Shown here: positions 34,325 through 48,481 of the stretch, piece by piece | Numbering within the stretch: position 1 is the stretch's first letter | How the letters are laid out: each line of letters starts with the position of its first letter | Assembly: GCF_032341995.1 (NCBI RefSeq) | Contig: NZ_CP135438.1 | Span: 620,001 to 684,000, forward strand | Direction: 5' to 3' | DNA: 64,000 nucleotides | Source: Domibacillus sp. DTU_2020_1001157_1_SI_ALB_TIR_016 | GTDB taxonomy: Bacteria; Bacillota; Bacilli; Bacillales; Domibacillaceae | Program-made: the position numbers and the translations under genes | Notes under the pieces: model-generated | Told to the model about the DNA's origin: nothing | The model's database searches: none | What the model saw: the letters and a program-made list of their open reading frames with translations, nothing else

Positions 34325-36079
34325 TTGGCTTTCTCAAAAATAAAAGACTCGTTAGGAAAGCGAAAGAATGAGTGTCAGCCGTTTGCCGAGCTGCTCAAGA
34401 AAGACACGTATAAAAAATCTTTTTTAGGCAAATCTGAAGATAAAAAGAGCAGAAAGGTCGGCAGCGCTATGTCCCCATTTTTTAAAGGCAAAAAACAAGC
34501 AGCACCAAACGAGCCAGTTGACCCGATGCCTGGGTCCATAACGAGCAACTTACAGGACAATCTCTCTTTAGTGAAACAAAAATTCGGGAACAGTCCTGAT
34601 ATTATCATTCGTGAATTAAAAATCGGTTCTTCAAAAGCAAAGGCGGCTGTAATTTACGTACAGGGAATGGTGGATAACCAATTATTAAACGACTTTTTGA
34701 TCGAATCGTTGATGCAGTATCAATCTTCTTCACAGAATGAAACAAAGCCGGAAATGCTGGATAACATATACGACCTGGTCATTCCTATGGGTGGTGTAAA
34801 AAAACAAACAGAATGGAGTAAGCTGCTCGAATCTTTATTGGTGGGGGCAACACTCATTTTTATTGATGGAACGGACAAAGCATTTACTGTAGCCAGTACA
34901 CAAGGGGGCGAATCCCGTTCGATTTCAGAGCCGACTACCCAGAACGTAATCCGGGGGTCGAGAGAAAGCTTTACTGAAAACATTTCTACAAACATCTCGA
35001 TGCTCCGCAGAATCATTAGAACGCCGGATTTATGGGTAGAGTCGATGAAAATAGGCACCCAAACGAATACAAATGTTTCGATTATGTATCTTAACAACGT
35101 CGTCGATCATGGTGTTGTGAAAGAAGTAAAGAAAAGGTTAAAGAGAATCAAAATCGACAGCATTTTGGAATCCGGCTATATTGAACAATTGATTGAGGAC
35201 CAGCCGGCCAGTCCATTTCCGCAAATTTACCATACGGAAAGGCCGGACGTGATCGCAGGAAACCTGCTGGAAGGGCGTGTGGCGATCTTCGTTAATGGCA
35301 CGCCGTTTGTGCTATTGGTGCCTGTTGTTTTTATACAATTTTTTCAAACGCCGGATGACTATTATTTCCGTTTTGATATTGCTTCAGCGACCCGCTTTTT
35401 ACGGGTTTTAATTTTCTTTATTTCCCTTATTGGACCAGCCGTGTATATCGCCGCTACCACCTATCATCAAGAAATGATTCCGACACAGCTAGTCCTGATC
35501 ATAGCTGCCCAGCGGGAGACAGTTCCTTTTCCAGCTATTGTTGAAGCGTTAATTATGGAGCTGGCCTTTGAGGTTTTGCGGGAAGCTGGTTTGCGGCTGC
35601 CTAAAGCGATTGGGTCCACCGTATCCATTGTCGGAGGTCTTGTTATTGGGCAGGCTGCTGTACAGGCGGGTATTGTGTCACCGCCAATGGTTATTGTCGT
35701 AGCAATTACAGCGATCGCAAGCTTTGCCACTCCTTCATTTGCCGTGGCTATCTCTGTGCGTCTGCTTCGTTTTGCGTTTATGGGGCTTGCCGCTCTAATA
35801 GGCTTCTATGGCATTATCATTGGTTTAATTATGCTGACGGTTCATTTATGCGGCCTGCGCTCATTTGGTGTTCCATACATGGCACCCCTCGGCCCATATA
35901 GACCTGTTGAATCTGGAGATACGCTTATTCGGGCTCCATGGTGGGCATCGAAAAAACGCCCGGGCCTCTTCAGCCCTGATAACGTAAAACGAGAAGCGGG
36001 CAACCAAATGCCGGCTCCTCCTCAGCCGAGAACGATTAAAAACGAAAGCGCAGAAAAGGGGAATCAGAATGAATCGTAA
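34325..36079 (+). CDS. gerKA: spore germination receptor A subunit
   Basis: 584 residues as listed; the GerA-family core starts near residue 65 (SNLQDNLSLVKQKFG). A soluble N-terminal domain (about 65-325) is followed by five or so membrane helices (340-540). The TTG at 34325 lacks a ribosome site; ATG 34469 (536 residues) is an equally plausible start and fits the usual family length. CATACTG at 34245-34251 with GAAATA upstream resembles a SigG promoter, as expected for a gene expressed in the forespore. It sits in the inner spore membrane and senses germinants with the next three proteins. Confidence 0.88.
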   Translation: MAFSKIKDSLGKRKNECQPFAELLKKDTYKKSFLGKSEDKKSRKVGSAMSPFFKGKKQAAPNEPVDPMPGSITSNLQDNLSLVKQKFGNSPDIIIRELKIGSSKAKAAVIYVQGMVDNQLLNDFLIESLMQYQSSSQNETKPEMLDNIYDLVIPMGGVKKQTEWSKLLESLLVGATLIFIDGTDKAFTVASTQGGESRSISEPTTQNVIRGSRESFTENISTNISMLRRIIRTPDLWVESMKIGTQTNTNVSIMYLNNVVDHGVVKEVKKRLKRIKIDSILESGYIEQLIEDQPASPFPQIYHTERPDVIAGNLLEGRVAIFVNGTPFVLLVPVVFIQFFQTPDDYYFRFDIASATRFLRVLIFFISLIGPAVYIAATTYHQEMIPTQLVLIIAAQRETVPFPAIVEALIMELAFEVLREAGLRLPKAIGSTVSIVGGLVIGQAAVQAGIVSPPMVIVVAITAIASFATPSFAVAISVRLLRFAFMGLAALIGFYGIIIGLIMLTVHLCGLRSFGVPYMAPLGPYRPVESGDTLIRAPWWASKKRPGLFSPDNVKREAGNQMPAPPQPRTIKNESAEKGNQNES

Positions 36080-37298
36080 ACGCACTTTTCTGTTTGGACT
36101 GCTGGCTAGTTTATCTGTTTTTACATCCGGCTGCTGGAGTGAGAGGCAGCTAACGGATATAGCCCTGGTCGCTGCTGTAGGAATTGACCGGACTGAAGAC
36201 GGGCAATATGAGGCTTCCTACCAGTTTTTTAACCCGGGGAATGTTGCCGGCGGACTGCAGGGGGGAGGCGGAGGGCAAAGCCCGCCTGTCGCCGTTTATA
36301 CAGCTACCGGGGATACAATTATGGAAGTTCATGGGAATATGTCAAGGAAAGTTTCACGGGAACCGTATTACTCCCACACCAACCTCGTAGTGGTCAGTGA
36401 AGAAATAGCTAAAACAGAAGGCATTGCACCTGTGTTAGAGGCATTTGACCGGGGTTCACAATTCCGGGTCACAACATCAGTAGTCATTGCCCGCCATGTA
36501 AAGGCAAAGGAACTTATCACGACCTTGACTGCTTTGGATAAAGTTCCCTCTCAAAAAATTATGCAGACATTGGAATCAACAGAAAAAGCACTGGGTGAGA
36601 ATATAAACATTGACTTAGAGGAAATCATTACCGCGCTTGTATCGCCGGGCCGAGAGCCCATGGTCAGCGGCTTTACTATAAAAGGTGATCCAAAAGCAGG
36701 AACTAAACAGGAGAGCCTTCAATCAACCGAGATGCCAGCGGCTGTTGAGGCAGATGGCAACGCCATCTTTAAAAACGGAAAGTTAGTGGGGTGGATTCAA
36801 GGAACAGATGCAAGAGGTGCCCTTTGGGTTTTAGACCGGATTCAAAGCACGACTATCACAACACCGTGGGCAGGTCAAAAAGATGCGATTTCTTATCGCG
36901 TGGTCCGTCAAAAAACAAATGTGTCGGCAGATATGAAAGAAGGGAAGCCGCATATATCGGTTCATGTTCATATGGAAGGCGATATTGGAGAAGTAATCGA
37001 ACCGGTTAACTTAACCGATCCAAAAACACTGGAAAAAATAGAGGATAACATAAGCAAACAGGTGAAGTCAGAAATTGAAACGTCGATCCGTCATACCAAA
37101 AAGAAGAAAGCCGATATATTCGCATTCGGAGATGTGTTTCACCGTGCTGAACCAAAAGAATGGAAAAAGATTGAAAAGAAGTGGGAGGATGAGATCTTCC
37201 CCAATCTGGCTGTAGATGTATCAGTGGAATCCTATGTCCGCCGAACAGGTCTAAGAAATAATTCCTACCTATCAGAAATGAAAAGTGTAAAGGAATAA
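36069..37298 (+). CDS. gerKC: spore germination receptor C subunit (Ger(x)C lipoprotein)
   Basis: 409 residues. Lipoprotein signal with lipobox TSGC (Cys at about 21), followed by the three-domain GerAC fold (LTDIALVAAVGIDRT near the N-terminus). It overlaps the end of gerKA by 11 nt. The order A-C-B seen here is that of the gerK operon of Bacillus subtilis, hence the symbol; the germinants are not predictable. Confidence 0.9.
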   Translation: MNRKRTFLFGLLASLSVFTSGCWSERQLTDIALVAAVGIDRTEDGQYEASYQFFNPGNVAGGLQGGGGGQSPPVAVYTATGDTIMEVHGNMSRKVSREPYYSHTNLVVVSEEIAKTEGIAPVLEAFDRGSQFRVTTSVVIARHVKAKELITTLTALDKVPSQKIMQTLESTEKALGENINIDLEEIITALVSPGREPMVSGFTIKGDPKAGTKQESLQSTEMPAAVEADGNAIFKNGKLVGWIQGTDARGALWVLDRIQSTTITTPWAGQKDAISYRVVRQKTNVSADMKEGKPHISVHVHMEGDIGEVIEPVNLTDPKTLEKIEDNISKQVKSEIETSIRHTKKKKADIFAFGDVFHRAEPKEWKKIEKKWEDEIFPNLAVDVSVESYVRRTGLRNNSYLSEMKSVKE

Positions 37299-37315
37299 AA
37301 AGGAAGTGAAGGGCA

Positions 37316-38428
37316 ATGGAGAAAGCAAAAATCAGTCCTCGCCAGCTGTTTGTGCTCATTATATTATTTCAGCTAGGAAGTTCGATTATCATTCCGGTTG
37401 GATTAACAGCCAAACAGGATGCCTGGCTGGCCATTCTGGGCGCCATGGTGGGAGGATTACTTTTATTTTTACTCTACTATAAGGTGGGCTCTTACTATCC
37501 GGGACTTGTGCCGACAGAATATATGCCGAAACTTTGGGGTCCTTTCTTCGGAAAGTTTTTTGCCTTTTTTTATGTGATGTATCTGTTCTACCTTGCTGCA
37601 CGGGTACTGCGGGACTTTGGTTCAATGCTTGTTGTTTTTGCGTATCCCGAAACTCCTTTATTTATCATTAATTTGCTGTGGATGGTTTTGGTTGTATACA
37701 CGGTTAGGAAAGGCATCGAGACGATGGCAAGAACAGGTGAAATTCTTTTCATCGTTGTGGTTATCCTTGCGGTTGCTGCTTTTATCCTCCTTATATTGAA
37801 TGGATCTATTGATACGAGGAATTTGCAGCCCCTTTTTGAGGAGGGAACCGTCACGGTGCTGAAAGCAATAGGGGAATCTGTGTTTTTTCCTTTTGGCGAG
37901 ATCGTTGTCTTCACCATGATTTACCCATACTTAAATCAATTAAACAAAGCAAAGCGTGTAGGGATTTATGCTTTACTGGTTAGCGGGCTCGTTCTATCAG
38001 TGACGATGGCAGTCAATTTAAGCGTCCTCGGTTTCAGCCTGCTTTCACGTTCGAATTTTCCGCTGCTCTCCACTATACAAACAATCGAGATTGCAGAATT
38101 CATTGAGCGCTTGGATGTATTTTTTATGATTGGTGTTATCATTGGCGGGTTCTTTAAAATTTCCATTTTCTTTTATGTGGCGGTACTAGCGGCGGCAAGT
38201 TTATTCAACGTAAAAGAATCATCTCAGCTTGTGTTTCCCTTAGGGTTTATTACGCTGTTTCTATCGGTAGGAATAGCGAGCAATTTCTCTGAACATATTC
38301 GGGAAGGTTTGGATATTGTACCGCTTTATCTGCATTTGCCGTTTCAAGTGATTTTTCCGCTTCTTTTGCTGGTGAGTGCCGTCTTAAGAAATAGGAAAAA
38401 ACAAAAAAAGCAGCTGGCAACGAAATAA
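37316..38428 (+). CDS. gerKB: spore germination receptor B subunit (GerAB permease family)
   Basis: 370 residues, about ten membrane helices, an APC-superfamily amino-acid-transporter-like protein (ISPRQLFVLIILFQLGSSII at the start). B subunits form the ligand-binding and channel core of the receptor. Confidence 0.9.
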   Translation: MEKAKISPRQLFVLIILFQLGSSIIIPVGLTAKQDAWLAILGAMVGGLLLFLLYYKVGSYYPGLVPTEYMPKLWGPFFGKFFAFFYVMYLFYLAARVLRDFGSMLVVFAYPETPLFIINLLWMVLVVYTVRKGIETMARTGEILFIVVVILAVAAFILLILNGSIDTRNLQPLFEEGTVTVLKAIGESVFFPFGEIVVFTMIYPYLNQLNKAKRVGIYALLVSGLVLSVTMAVNLSVLGFSLLSRSNFPLLSTIQTIEIAEFIERLDVFFMIGVIIGGFFKISIFFYVAVLAAASLFNVKESSQLVFPLGFITLFLSVGIASNFSEHIREGLDIVPLYLHLPFQVIFPLLLLVSAVLRNRKKQKKQLATK

Positions 38429-38450
38429 CAATCGAGAGGCTGGGTGAATA

Positions 38451-38708
38451 ATGATGAAGAACGATGCTTTGAAAATAATTGGTATTCCGATATTAATGGC
38501 AGTGACGTTATTTGGCTTAATGCTGCTGCTGGATATCATTCAAGGGTATAACGTGAAACTTTCTATAAACCACATACTTAATCCGTTTTCGATTATGAGA
38601 CCTGCTGAAGGATTTATTTTCGTTCTGCTTTCTGTTTTGTTGATTGGCTACTATTGGAAGGTGCTTTCGCAAGCGAAAAAAGCAGAAAAAAATACGGATG
38701 AAAAGTAA
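38451..38708 (+). CDS. small two-helix D subunit of the germinant receptor operon
   Basis: 85 residues with two hydrophobic segments (about 9-29 and 52-72) and a charged C-terminal tail. It follows gerKB by 22 nt on the same strand. Short two-helix D proteins are known companions of GerA-type operons in several Bacillus species and modulate receptor function. Assigned by size, topology and position. Confidence 0.7.
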   Translation: MMKNDALKIIGIPILMAVTLFGLMLLLDIIQGYNVKLSINHILNPFSIMRPAEGFIFVLLSVLLIGYYWKVLSQAKKAEKNTDEK

Positions 38709-38852
38709 GACTTTCTTTTAAAAAGGGGTATAGACATGTGGTGCCGGTTTGTTTTGTGTATGTTGGAACAAATAGGGAGAAATAAACAACGGCCTGGTGG
38801 AGATACTATTTGAGGGAATGAATCCACTAACAGAAACAGAGGAGGAATTAGT

Positions 38853-39116
38853 ATGGAAGAGATTCAAGTAGGCGATATTTTTACGCTGGCAGATGAAAAT
38901 GACCAAGAAGAAGAAATTGAAGTGCTTGGTACATTGAAGATTGACGGAACTCAATATGCAGCTGTTAGTTTGGTGGAAGAGCTTAACGAAGCTTCAGAAG
39001 AAGACATCAATGTGTTCTTTTTAAAAGGCGAAAATGTAGAGCAGTTAACGGTCATTGAAGATGATGAAGAATTTGAAAAAGTAGCTGCGGCGTTTCAAGA
39101 GGCTGAGCAAGGCTGA
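38853..39116 (+). CDS. DUF1292 family protein
   Basis: 87 residues, strongly acidic, with the DUF1292 pattern (ADENDQEEEIEVLGTLKIDG and QYAAVSLVEE). Family function unknown; the YrzB/DUF1292 proteins are small and cytoplasmic. GAGGAGG precedes ATG 38853. Own terminator downstream. Confidence 0.88.
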   Translation: MEEIQVGDIFTLADENDQEEEIEVLGTLKIDGTQYAAVSLVEELNEASEEDINVFFLKGENVEQLTVIEDDEEFEKVAAAFQEAEQG

Positions 39117-39166
39117 TCAACCCAATGGCTTTCTATGATTATACATTGGTTTTGTAAGAACTACAT

Positions 39167-39212
39167 AACAAGCACTATTCTTTTCTAGAAAAGAATAGTG
39201 CTTGTTTTTTGT
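39167..39212 (+). terminator. terminator of the DUF1292 gene
   Basis: 18-bp perfect stem AACAAGCACTATTCTTTT with its complement around CTAG, then TTTT. Confidence 0.93.
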
Positions 39213-39421
39213 TCATTACAGCAAGGTCATTATTCGCAGAAACATGTAGAGCGGCTAAGCAGCTTCATGCCAGGGCAGGAAGATTAACTAATACTATAGA
39301 AGAAACAGGAAAAAAACAGGTGCTTTTTAAAGAAATCGTTATTGTTTCATCTGCATGAAAATCGCTATTTGAAATGGAATAGCGTTGCATATCTAAAAAA
39401 TAAAAGAAAAACAAAAAAGTA

Positions 39422-39672
39422 TTGTAATGATATTAAGTGCATGTTATATTATTATTCGTCGCTGAAACGACGGTGGATTATTAACATTTGCTTCATACAT
39501 TGTAGATCATAAAAACCCATTAGCTTTTGAAATTATGAAAGCAAAAAAGTTCTAAGCTCAACGTATAAATTTTTTAAAAAAATCGTTGACAAATAATTAG
39601 ATTTAATGATATGATATTTTAGCTGTCGCAGAGACGGCGTAAACGAATTGAACATTGAAAACTGAACAAAAT
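39422..39672 (+). promoter_or_regulatory. tandem rrn promoters and boxA leader
   Basis: P1: TTGTAA (39422-39427), 17 bp, TATATT (39445-39450). P2: TTGACA (39586-39591), 18 bp, TATGAT (39610-39615). After P1 is the hairpin CGTCG-N6-CGACG (39457-39472); after P2 is a similar GTCG/CGAC-like element near 39624-39637. A boxA-like antitermination sequence (GAACATTGAAAACTGAAC) lies at 39649-39667. Confidence 0.8.
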
Positions 39673-39756
39673 CAATAAAAACGTCAACGTTTTAATTTTT
39701 ATCTTCCATTAAAAACACCCCGTGTTTTAATGGAAACAAATGAGCAAGTCAAACAC

Positions 39757-41318
<1,562 letters not shown>

Positions 41319-41408
41319 TTACGGAAACAGGAACTTTGGTTCCTGGCACGTTGACGTTTGATTTTGTTCAGTTTTGAAGGTTCAATTTGAAACTTCATTA
41401 CTAGATTT

Positions 41409-41484
41409 GGGGCCTTAGCTCAGCTGGGAGAGCGCCTGCTTTGCACGCAGGAGGTCAGCGGTTCGATCCCGCTAGGCTCCACCA
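41409..41484 (+). tRNA. tRNA-Ala (anticodon TGC)
   Basis: Cloverleaf with acceptor GGGGCCT/AGGCTCC, anticodon stem CCTGC/GCAGG and loop TTTGCAC (anticodon 41442-41444), T-arm GGTTCGATCC-like, encoded ACCA end. It is the only tRNA in the 16S-23S spacer; a tRNA-Ile often found beside it is absent. A second boxA (TTCTTTGAAAACTGGATAG) lies at 41492-41510. Confidence 0.97.
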
Positions 41485-41566
41485 TATTATGTTCTTTGAA
41501 AACTGGATAGAAGCAACACATTGTATGACCAAAGCAAAAAACCGAGTAAGATACATCGCCATTTTA

Positions 41567-44498
<2,932 letters not shown>

Positions 44499-44646
44499 AC
44501 TGAAATGCCGAGGGTGCGTGTCCATCAGCGACGCGAGCTGATCGCATCCGAGGCTGGACAACACTTGGCGTGTAACCGAAAGGTTTTTGCCCATACAATT
44601 ATGCTTCTATCCAGTTTTGAAAGAACACTTCTTTCAAACTTTATAG

Positions 44647-44762
<116 letters not shown>

Positions 44763-44767
44763 ACGCT

Positions 44768-44800
44768 AAGACAATTTGAGAAATCAGGTTGTCTTTTTTG
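44768..44800 (+). terminator. rrn operon terminator
   Basis: AAGACAA/TTGTCTT stem (44768-44774 with 44789-44795) followed by TTTTGTTTG. Confidence 0.85.
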
Positions 44801-45481
44801 TTTGTTAAAACCATTTATTATTTTTAGTTATTATTTCTCAACTTTAAACTGATCAGGTAAGCAGGAATAAGACAGGAACATATCCTGCCGCCATTTGAGG
44901 AAACCATTACTATTGTGTTTAAAGAAAAATAAATGTATCATACATATATAAGCTGCATTGTACGTTATGAATTTAAGTTTTAACCTTTAAGCTGTAATAG
45001 GGAGTTTTAAAATGAATCCGGAATGACAAGCCTTTTTTCCTAGAGGACAAGCAGGAGAGGATTTTGCGAACACCCACTTTGAGGAGTGGTGGTTTAAAAC
45101 TTTCTTTTTTCGAGCGGCAAAGGCGGCTTTTATAATTGAACTGTCAGCCAGTTTCTAACAAGGAGCTGGCTTTTTACTGTTTTTAGGGTTTTATATGCCA
45201 TAGCACTTAAATAGGACTTGGAATATCTCGCGTTACTCACTTCATTCTTTGAACAGGAAGATGTATAGATGCAGAGATTTCTTAGCATTAAAAATCAGTT
45301 TATTCCCGCTGTCTCAGGGTTTAGCATTTTCAACAGCCTGCAACAGGCTTTCTGCTATTCTAAAAAGGATTGCACCACCAGTATATGCTGAAAATCTCAA
45401 AGGTAAAGACAATTACTGTAGTGTTCTGTTTTAAAATGAATTAAATGTGATTTTAAAGGATTTAAACCCATCATCTGCTTG
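44801..45481. other. gap between rrn and rpsN without a convincing gene
   Basis: Short frames only; a 61-codon plus-strand frame from 45249 has no ribosome site and no familiar composition. A terminator-like hairpin AGCCAG/CTGGCT plus TTTTT lies at 45146-45176, and a small stem CCACT/AGTGG at about 45077-45092. A short transcript ending at 45176 is possible but no promoter was identified. Confidence 0.4.
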
Positions 45482-45510
45482 TTTACTTATGGGGCAGGCC
45501 GAACTATAAT
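45482..45510 (+). promoter_or_regulatory. promoter of the orphan rpsN
   Basis: TTTACT (45482-45487) and TATAAT (45505-45510), 17 bp apart. Confidence 0.65.
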
Positions 45511-45553
45511 AGAGTATCTCTCCTGCCCTCATTTAAAAAGGGAGGTCTTTTAG

Positions 45554-45739
45554 TTGGCAAAAAAAGCATTAATTATGAAGCACAAGAATGTGCAGAAATT
45601 TAAAGTGCGTGAGTATACCCGCTGTGAACGCTGTGGACGTCCTCATGCCGTTCTTCGTAAATTTAAGCTGTGCCGTATTTGCTTCAGAGAACTTGCTTAT
45701 AAAGGGCAAGTGCCTGGCGTGAAAAAAGCAAGCTGGTAA
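45554..45739 (+). CDS. rpsN: 30S ribosomal protein S14, zinc-binding type (orphan location)
   Basis: 61 residues, the short S14 form with its four cysteines in two CxxC pairs ([20 protein letters not shown]), so it is the Zn-dependent type. It starts at TTG 45554 after GGGAGG. It stands alone behind the rRNA operon rather than within the spc operon. In B. subtilis the stand-alone paralogue is the zinc-free, Zur-regulated type; this one keeps the cysteines. The N-terminal basic segment ([16 protein letters not shown]) is also somewhat divergent. Confidence 0.95.
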   Translation: MAKKALIMKHKNVQKFKVREYTRCERCGRPHAVLRKFKLCRICFRELAYKGQVPGVKKASW

Positions 45740-45758
45740 ATATATGTGTCATCTTTTT

Positions 45759-45784
45759 AGTCAGGCTAAGGCCTGGCTTTTTTG
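45759..45784 (+). terminator. terminator of rpsN
   Basis: AGTCAGGC/GCCTGGCT stem (one G-U) followed by TTTTTT. Confidence 0.85.
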
Positions 45785-45867
45785 TGTATATAAAAAAGCC
45801 AGCACATCAAGTAACTGAAATAAACAAACGGCTTTCAACAACTTTAAAGGGGACAGCAAGGACAAAT

Positions 45868-46251
45868 TTATTGTTTTGACCGTTGGCTTTGAATCCATCC
45901 ATTCACCAAAAAATTTAACGAGGGATACCATACGCCGTCTATATATTTTTCGAGGGCGAAGTGTTTGCTATGGGTAAGCCGATTCCCGCTTTCATTTACA
46001 ATCGTGATAACCGTTTTGTTAGCAGGGGATTCAGCTTGTTTTTGATCAACGATTAGAGCCACACCGTTCGTTGCCGAAACAAGATGCTGAAATTCCGTAG
46101 TGGCAGCTGTTTTGGAGTCTGTTATCTGGCATGCGGCCAGATAGCACAAATGCACGGATAAGTAGATCAGAACAAAATAACGTTTATGTACGATAAATTC
46201 TCCTTTCTTTAGGCGTACAAGCCCTTTCTTCTGAATATGATGCAAAGACAA
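45868..46251 (-). pseudogene. truncated small lipoprotein with an Ig-like C-terminal start
   Basis: A 127-codon frame. The segment YFVLIYLSVHLCYLAAC is a lipoprotein signal with lipobox LAAC, and the region before the end (VTITIVNESGN-like ITIVNESGNRLTHSKHFALE, then KYIDGVWYP) resembles the bacterial Ig-like domain found in several Bacillus lipoproteins, which normally continues with a proline-rich strand. Here the tail turns into an unrelated basic stretch and stops 20 residues later. There is no good start codon after the ribosome site AAAGGAG (the frame reads ATC GTA there). Probably a broken gene. Confidence 0.45.
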
Positions 46252-46272
46252 TATTTTTCAGGGGGCTGCGCG

Positions 46273-46899
46273 ATGAACTCAATTTTTACATACATGTTTT
46301 TAGGCCTGTCTTTGGCGGCACCAGTCGGACCAGTAAATGCGGCACAATTAGACACGGGTATTAAAAATGGATTTTTTCATGCATGGATTTTTGGAATCGG
46401 CGCATTGACTGCTGATACGATTTATATGGTGATGGTGTATGTAGGAGTAGCTCATGTAATCGAGCTGCCGTTTATTAAAACGCTTCTCTGGCTGTTTGGC
46501 TGCTTTGTTTTAACATATACCGGTATTGAAAACCTGTTGACGCTTCATAAAATTGAGCTGGACATGCGGTTTGGCAGAAATATCCCTTTGAGGAGGTCAC
46601 TGTTTTCCGGCTTTTTTATGTCTCTTTTGAACCCGCTTACGATTTTATTCTGGCTTGGTATTTATGGATCCATTCTTGCTGAAGCAGCAGAATCTTCTAC
46701 ACAAAATCAAATTCTGCTGTACAGTATGGCCGTCATATCCGGCATTTTAACCTGGGACCTGACGATGGCTTTTCTTTCAAGCGGTGCCCGGCGATTTTTA
46801 TCTACCGGGGTTTTAAAAGGGATTTCTGTTGTTTCTTCTCTCTCCATGATTGGCTTTGGTATTTACTTTGGCCTGGAAGCCTACAAAGTCTTGTTTTAG
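46273..46899 (+). CDS. LysE/RhtB-family amino acid exporter
   Basis: 208 residues, six membrane helices, with the LysE-family opening GLSLAAPVGPVNAAQLDTGI and SLLNPLTILFWLGIYGS. Probably exports an amino acid or analogue. The start at 46273 follows AGGGGGC; a longer ATG at 46237 lacks a ribosome site. Its stop codon overlaps that of the convergent permease gene by 3-4 nt. Confidence 0.88.
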   Translation: MNSIFTYMFLGLSLAAPVGPVNAAQLDTGIKNGFFHAWIFGIGALTADTIYMVMVYVGVAHVIELPFIKTLLWLFGCFVLTYTGIENLLTLHKIELDMRFGRNIPLRRSLFSGFFMSLLNPLTILFWLGIYGSILAEAAESSTQNQILLYSMAVISGILTWDLTMAFLSSGARRFLSTGVLKGISVVSSLSMIGFGIYFGLEAYKVLF

Positions 46900-48257
46900 C
46901 TTGTTTGCCCACTGTGCTGGTGGGCTTCTTCTTTTTTCCATTTTTTTCGAAGGATGAGTACCACCACCGCAATTACGGTAATGAAAGCTAAGCTGATAAA
47001 AAATCCCGGCCGGCTTGTCTGGTGAAAAAGAGTACCGCTGACGGCAGCAAAAACAAGAATCATGCCGATCACTCTTTTTACTTTATCTCCAGCAGTCGGC
47101 TCGATCAGCCGGTGGTACAGCGTTAAAAGAAAAAACCAATTGTAAAGCAGCATCAATCCGGCTGCGGTCGTTACATATTCATACACATTTTTGGGCAATA
47201 ACAAAGAAGAAACAATAGATAAAATCAAGCCGACCGATGTCAATGCCACAGCCGGCAGCGGAACTTTTCGTTTCTTTTTTGTTTGTTTGCTGAAAATAGC
47301 CGGCGCATCTCCTTCTTCAGACAGGGTAAGGAGAATGGTCGTAACGGAAAACAAAGAAGCCGACATGGTTGAAAATCCGGCAATAATAATGGCTGCGTTA
47401 AATACATGAGGAAAAAAGTCGAGATGATAGCTCAGCAAAGCCATCGCAAACGGGCTTTTATCCGGCTGAAATGCAGTCCATGGAATGAGCAGCAGAGCGA
47501 GCGAAAGAGCTGTTACATAAATGATCCCTAAAATGCCGAGCATAACTTTTCCTGATTTCGGTGCATCTTCTTTGTTGCGCAGATTAATGGCCATGACACC
47601 CATTACTTCGATGCCTCCATGCGCGTAAAAAGCAAATAAAAGAGAGCTCCAGAACCCAATCCCGCCATTTGGAAAAAAGCCGTTTACAGAGCGCGGCACT
47701 CCTGCTTTTGGATCACCGTTAATCACCCCGGTCAAAGCCAGGACAGCGATTACGATAAACATAAAAATAGCAGCTACTTTCATCACCGCAAAAACGGTTT
47801 CGAGTTTGCCGAACGCTTTTGTTCCAATAAAAAGCACCAAAAGCCCGCAGACAGCAAAAACAGAAGCAAACATCCATAACGGGATTTGCGGAAACCAAAA
47901 TTTTGATAAAAGAGAAATGGCCGTTAACTGGCTGCCGATAATCAGCATTTCAGAGCACCAGTACACCCAGCCGCTGCTAAATCCGGCCCATCGTCCGTAA
48001 GCTTTTTTGGCATATGACCGAAACGATCCTTTTTGCGGATCTTTAGCGGACATTTTCGCCAGCGCCTCAAAGACAATATACGTTCCGCATGAAGCCAGGA
48101 TAAAAGCAAAAACAACGGAAGGACCCGTCATTTGAATGGCGATACTGGACCCGAGGAAAAAACCGGTGCCAATAATACAGCCCACTCCAATAAGAGAGAG
48201 CTGCCACCAGGCCAGCTTTTCATTATCTTTACTGCCGCCGCACGTTTTTTGTTCCAT
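46896..48257 (-). CDS. amino acid permease (APC superfamily)
   Basis: 453 residues, about 12 membrane helices, AAT/YbxG-like. The consensus near the N-terminus (GVGCIIGTGFFLGSSIAI) is the substrate- and ion-binding helix 1 region. Substrate unknown. It is convergent with the LysE exporter, so the pair could handle import and export of related amino acids; this is speculation from position. Confidence 0.88.
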   Translation of the reverse strand: MEQKTCGGSKDNEKLAWWQLSLIGVGCIIGTGFFLGSSIAIQMTGPSVVFAFILASCGTYIVFEALAKMSAKDPQKGSFRSYAKKAYGRWAGFSSGWVYWCSEMLIIGSQLTAISLLSKFWFPQIPLWMFASVFAVCGLLVLFIGTKAFGKLETVFAVMKVAAIFMFIVIAVLALTGVINGDPKAGVPRSVNGFFPNGGIGFWSSLLFAFYAHGGIEVMGVMAINLRNKEDAPKSGKVMLGILGIIYVTALSLALLLIPWTAFQPDKSPFAMALLSYHLDFFPHVFNAAIIIAGFSTMSASLFSVTTILLTLSEEGDAPAIFSKQTKKKRKVPLPAVALTSVGLILSIVSSLLLPKNVYEYVTTAAGLMLLYNWFFLLTLYHRLIEPTAGDKVKRVIGMILVFAAVSGTLFHQTSRPGFFISLAFITVIAVVVLILRKKWKKEEAHQHSGQTS

Positions 48258-48432
48258 TTACACATAACCTCCCCATAGAAATAAATTCTCACGAAAAGGG
48301 CCATTTATGTAAAAAAGGGAGTGGGAAAACTGGATCGGCTTCCCTCTGGCAAAAGGGCGGTTCTTTATGTACACTGCATGAAACCCATGCAAAAAGAAAA
48401 TCCTATATGAAAAGCTGAAATCAGGGCAAAAC

Positions 48433-48462
48433 AAAAAGAAAAACCGAATCGGCTTTTCTTTT
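48433..48462 (-). terminator. terminator of the DUF2619 gene
   Basis: AAAAGAAAA-A-CCG pairs with CGG-C-TTTTCTTTT (one mismatch) around a short loop. Confidence 0.6.
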
Positions 48463-48481
48463 CAATAGAGCTTGTCCTTTT

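Noticed and set aside
34189..34371. 60-codon frame upstream of gerKA with a plausible helical composition
   Set aside because: No ribosome site before its ATG, and it overlaps both the SigG-like promoter and the first gerKA codons.
45249..45434. 61-codon frame between 5S rRNA and rpsN
   Set aside because: No ribosome site, no recognisable family, composition like random translation.
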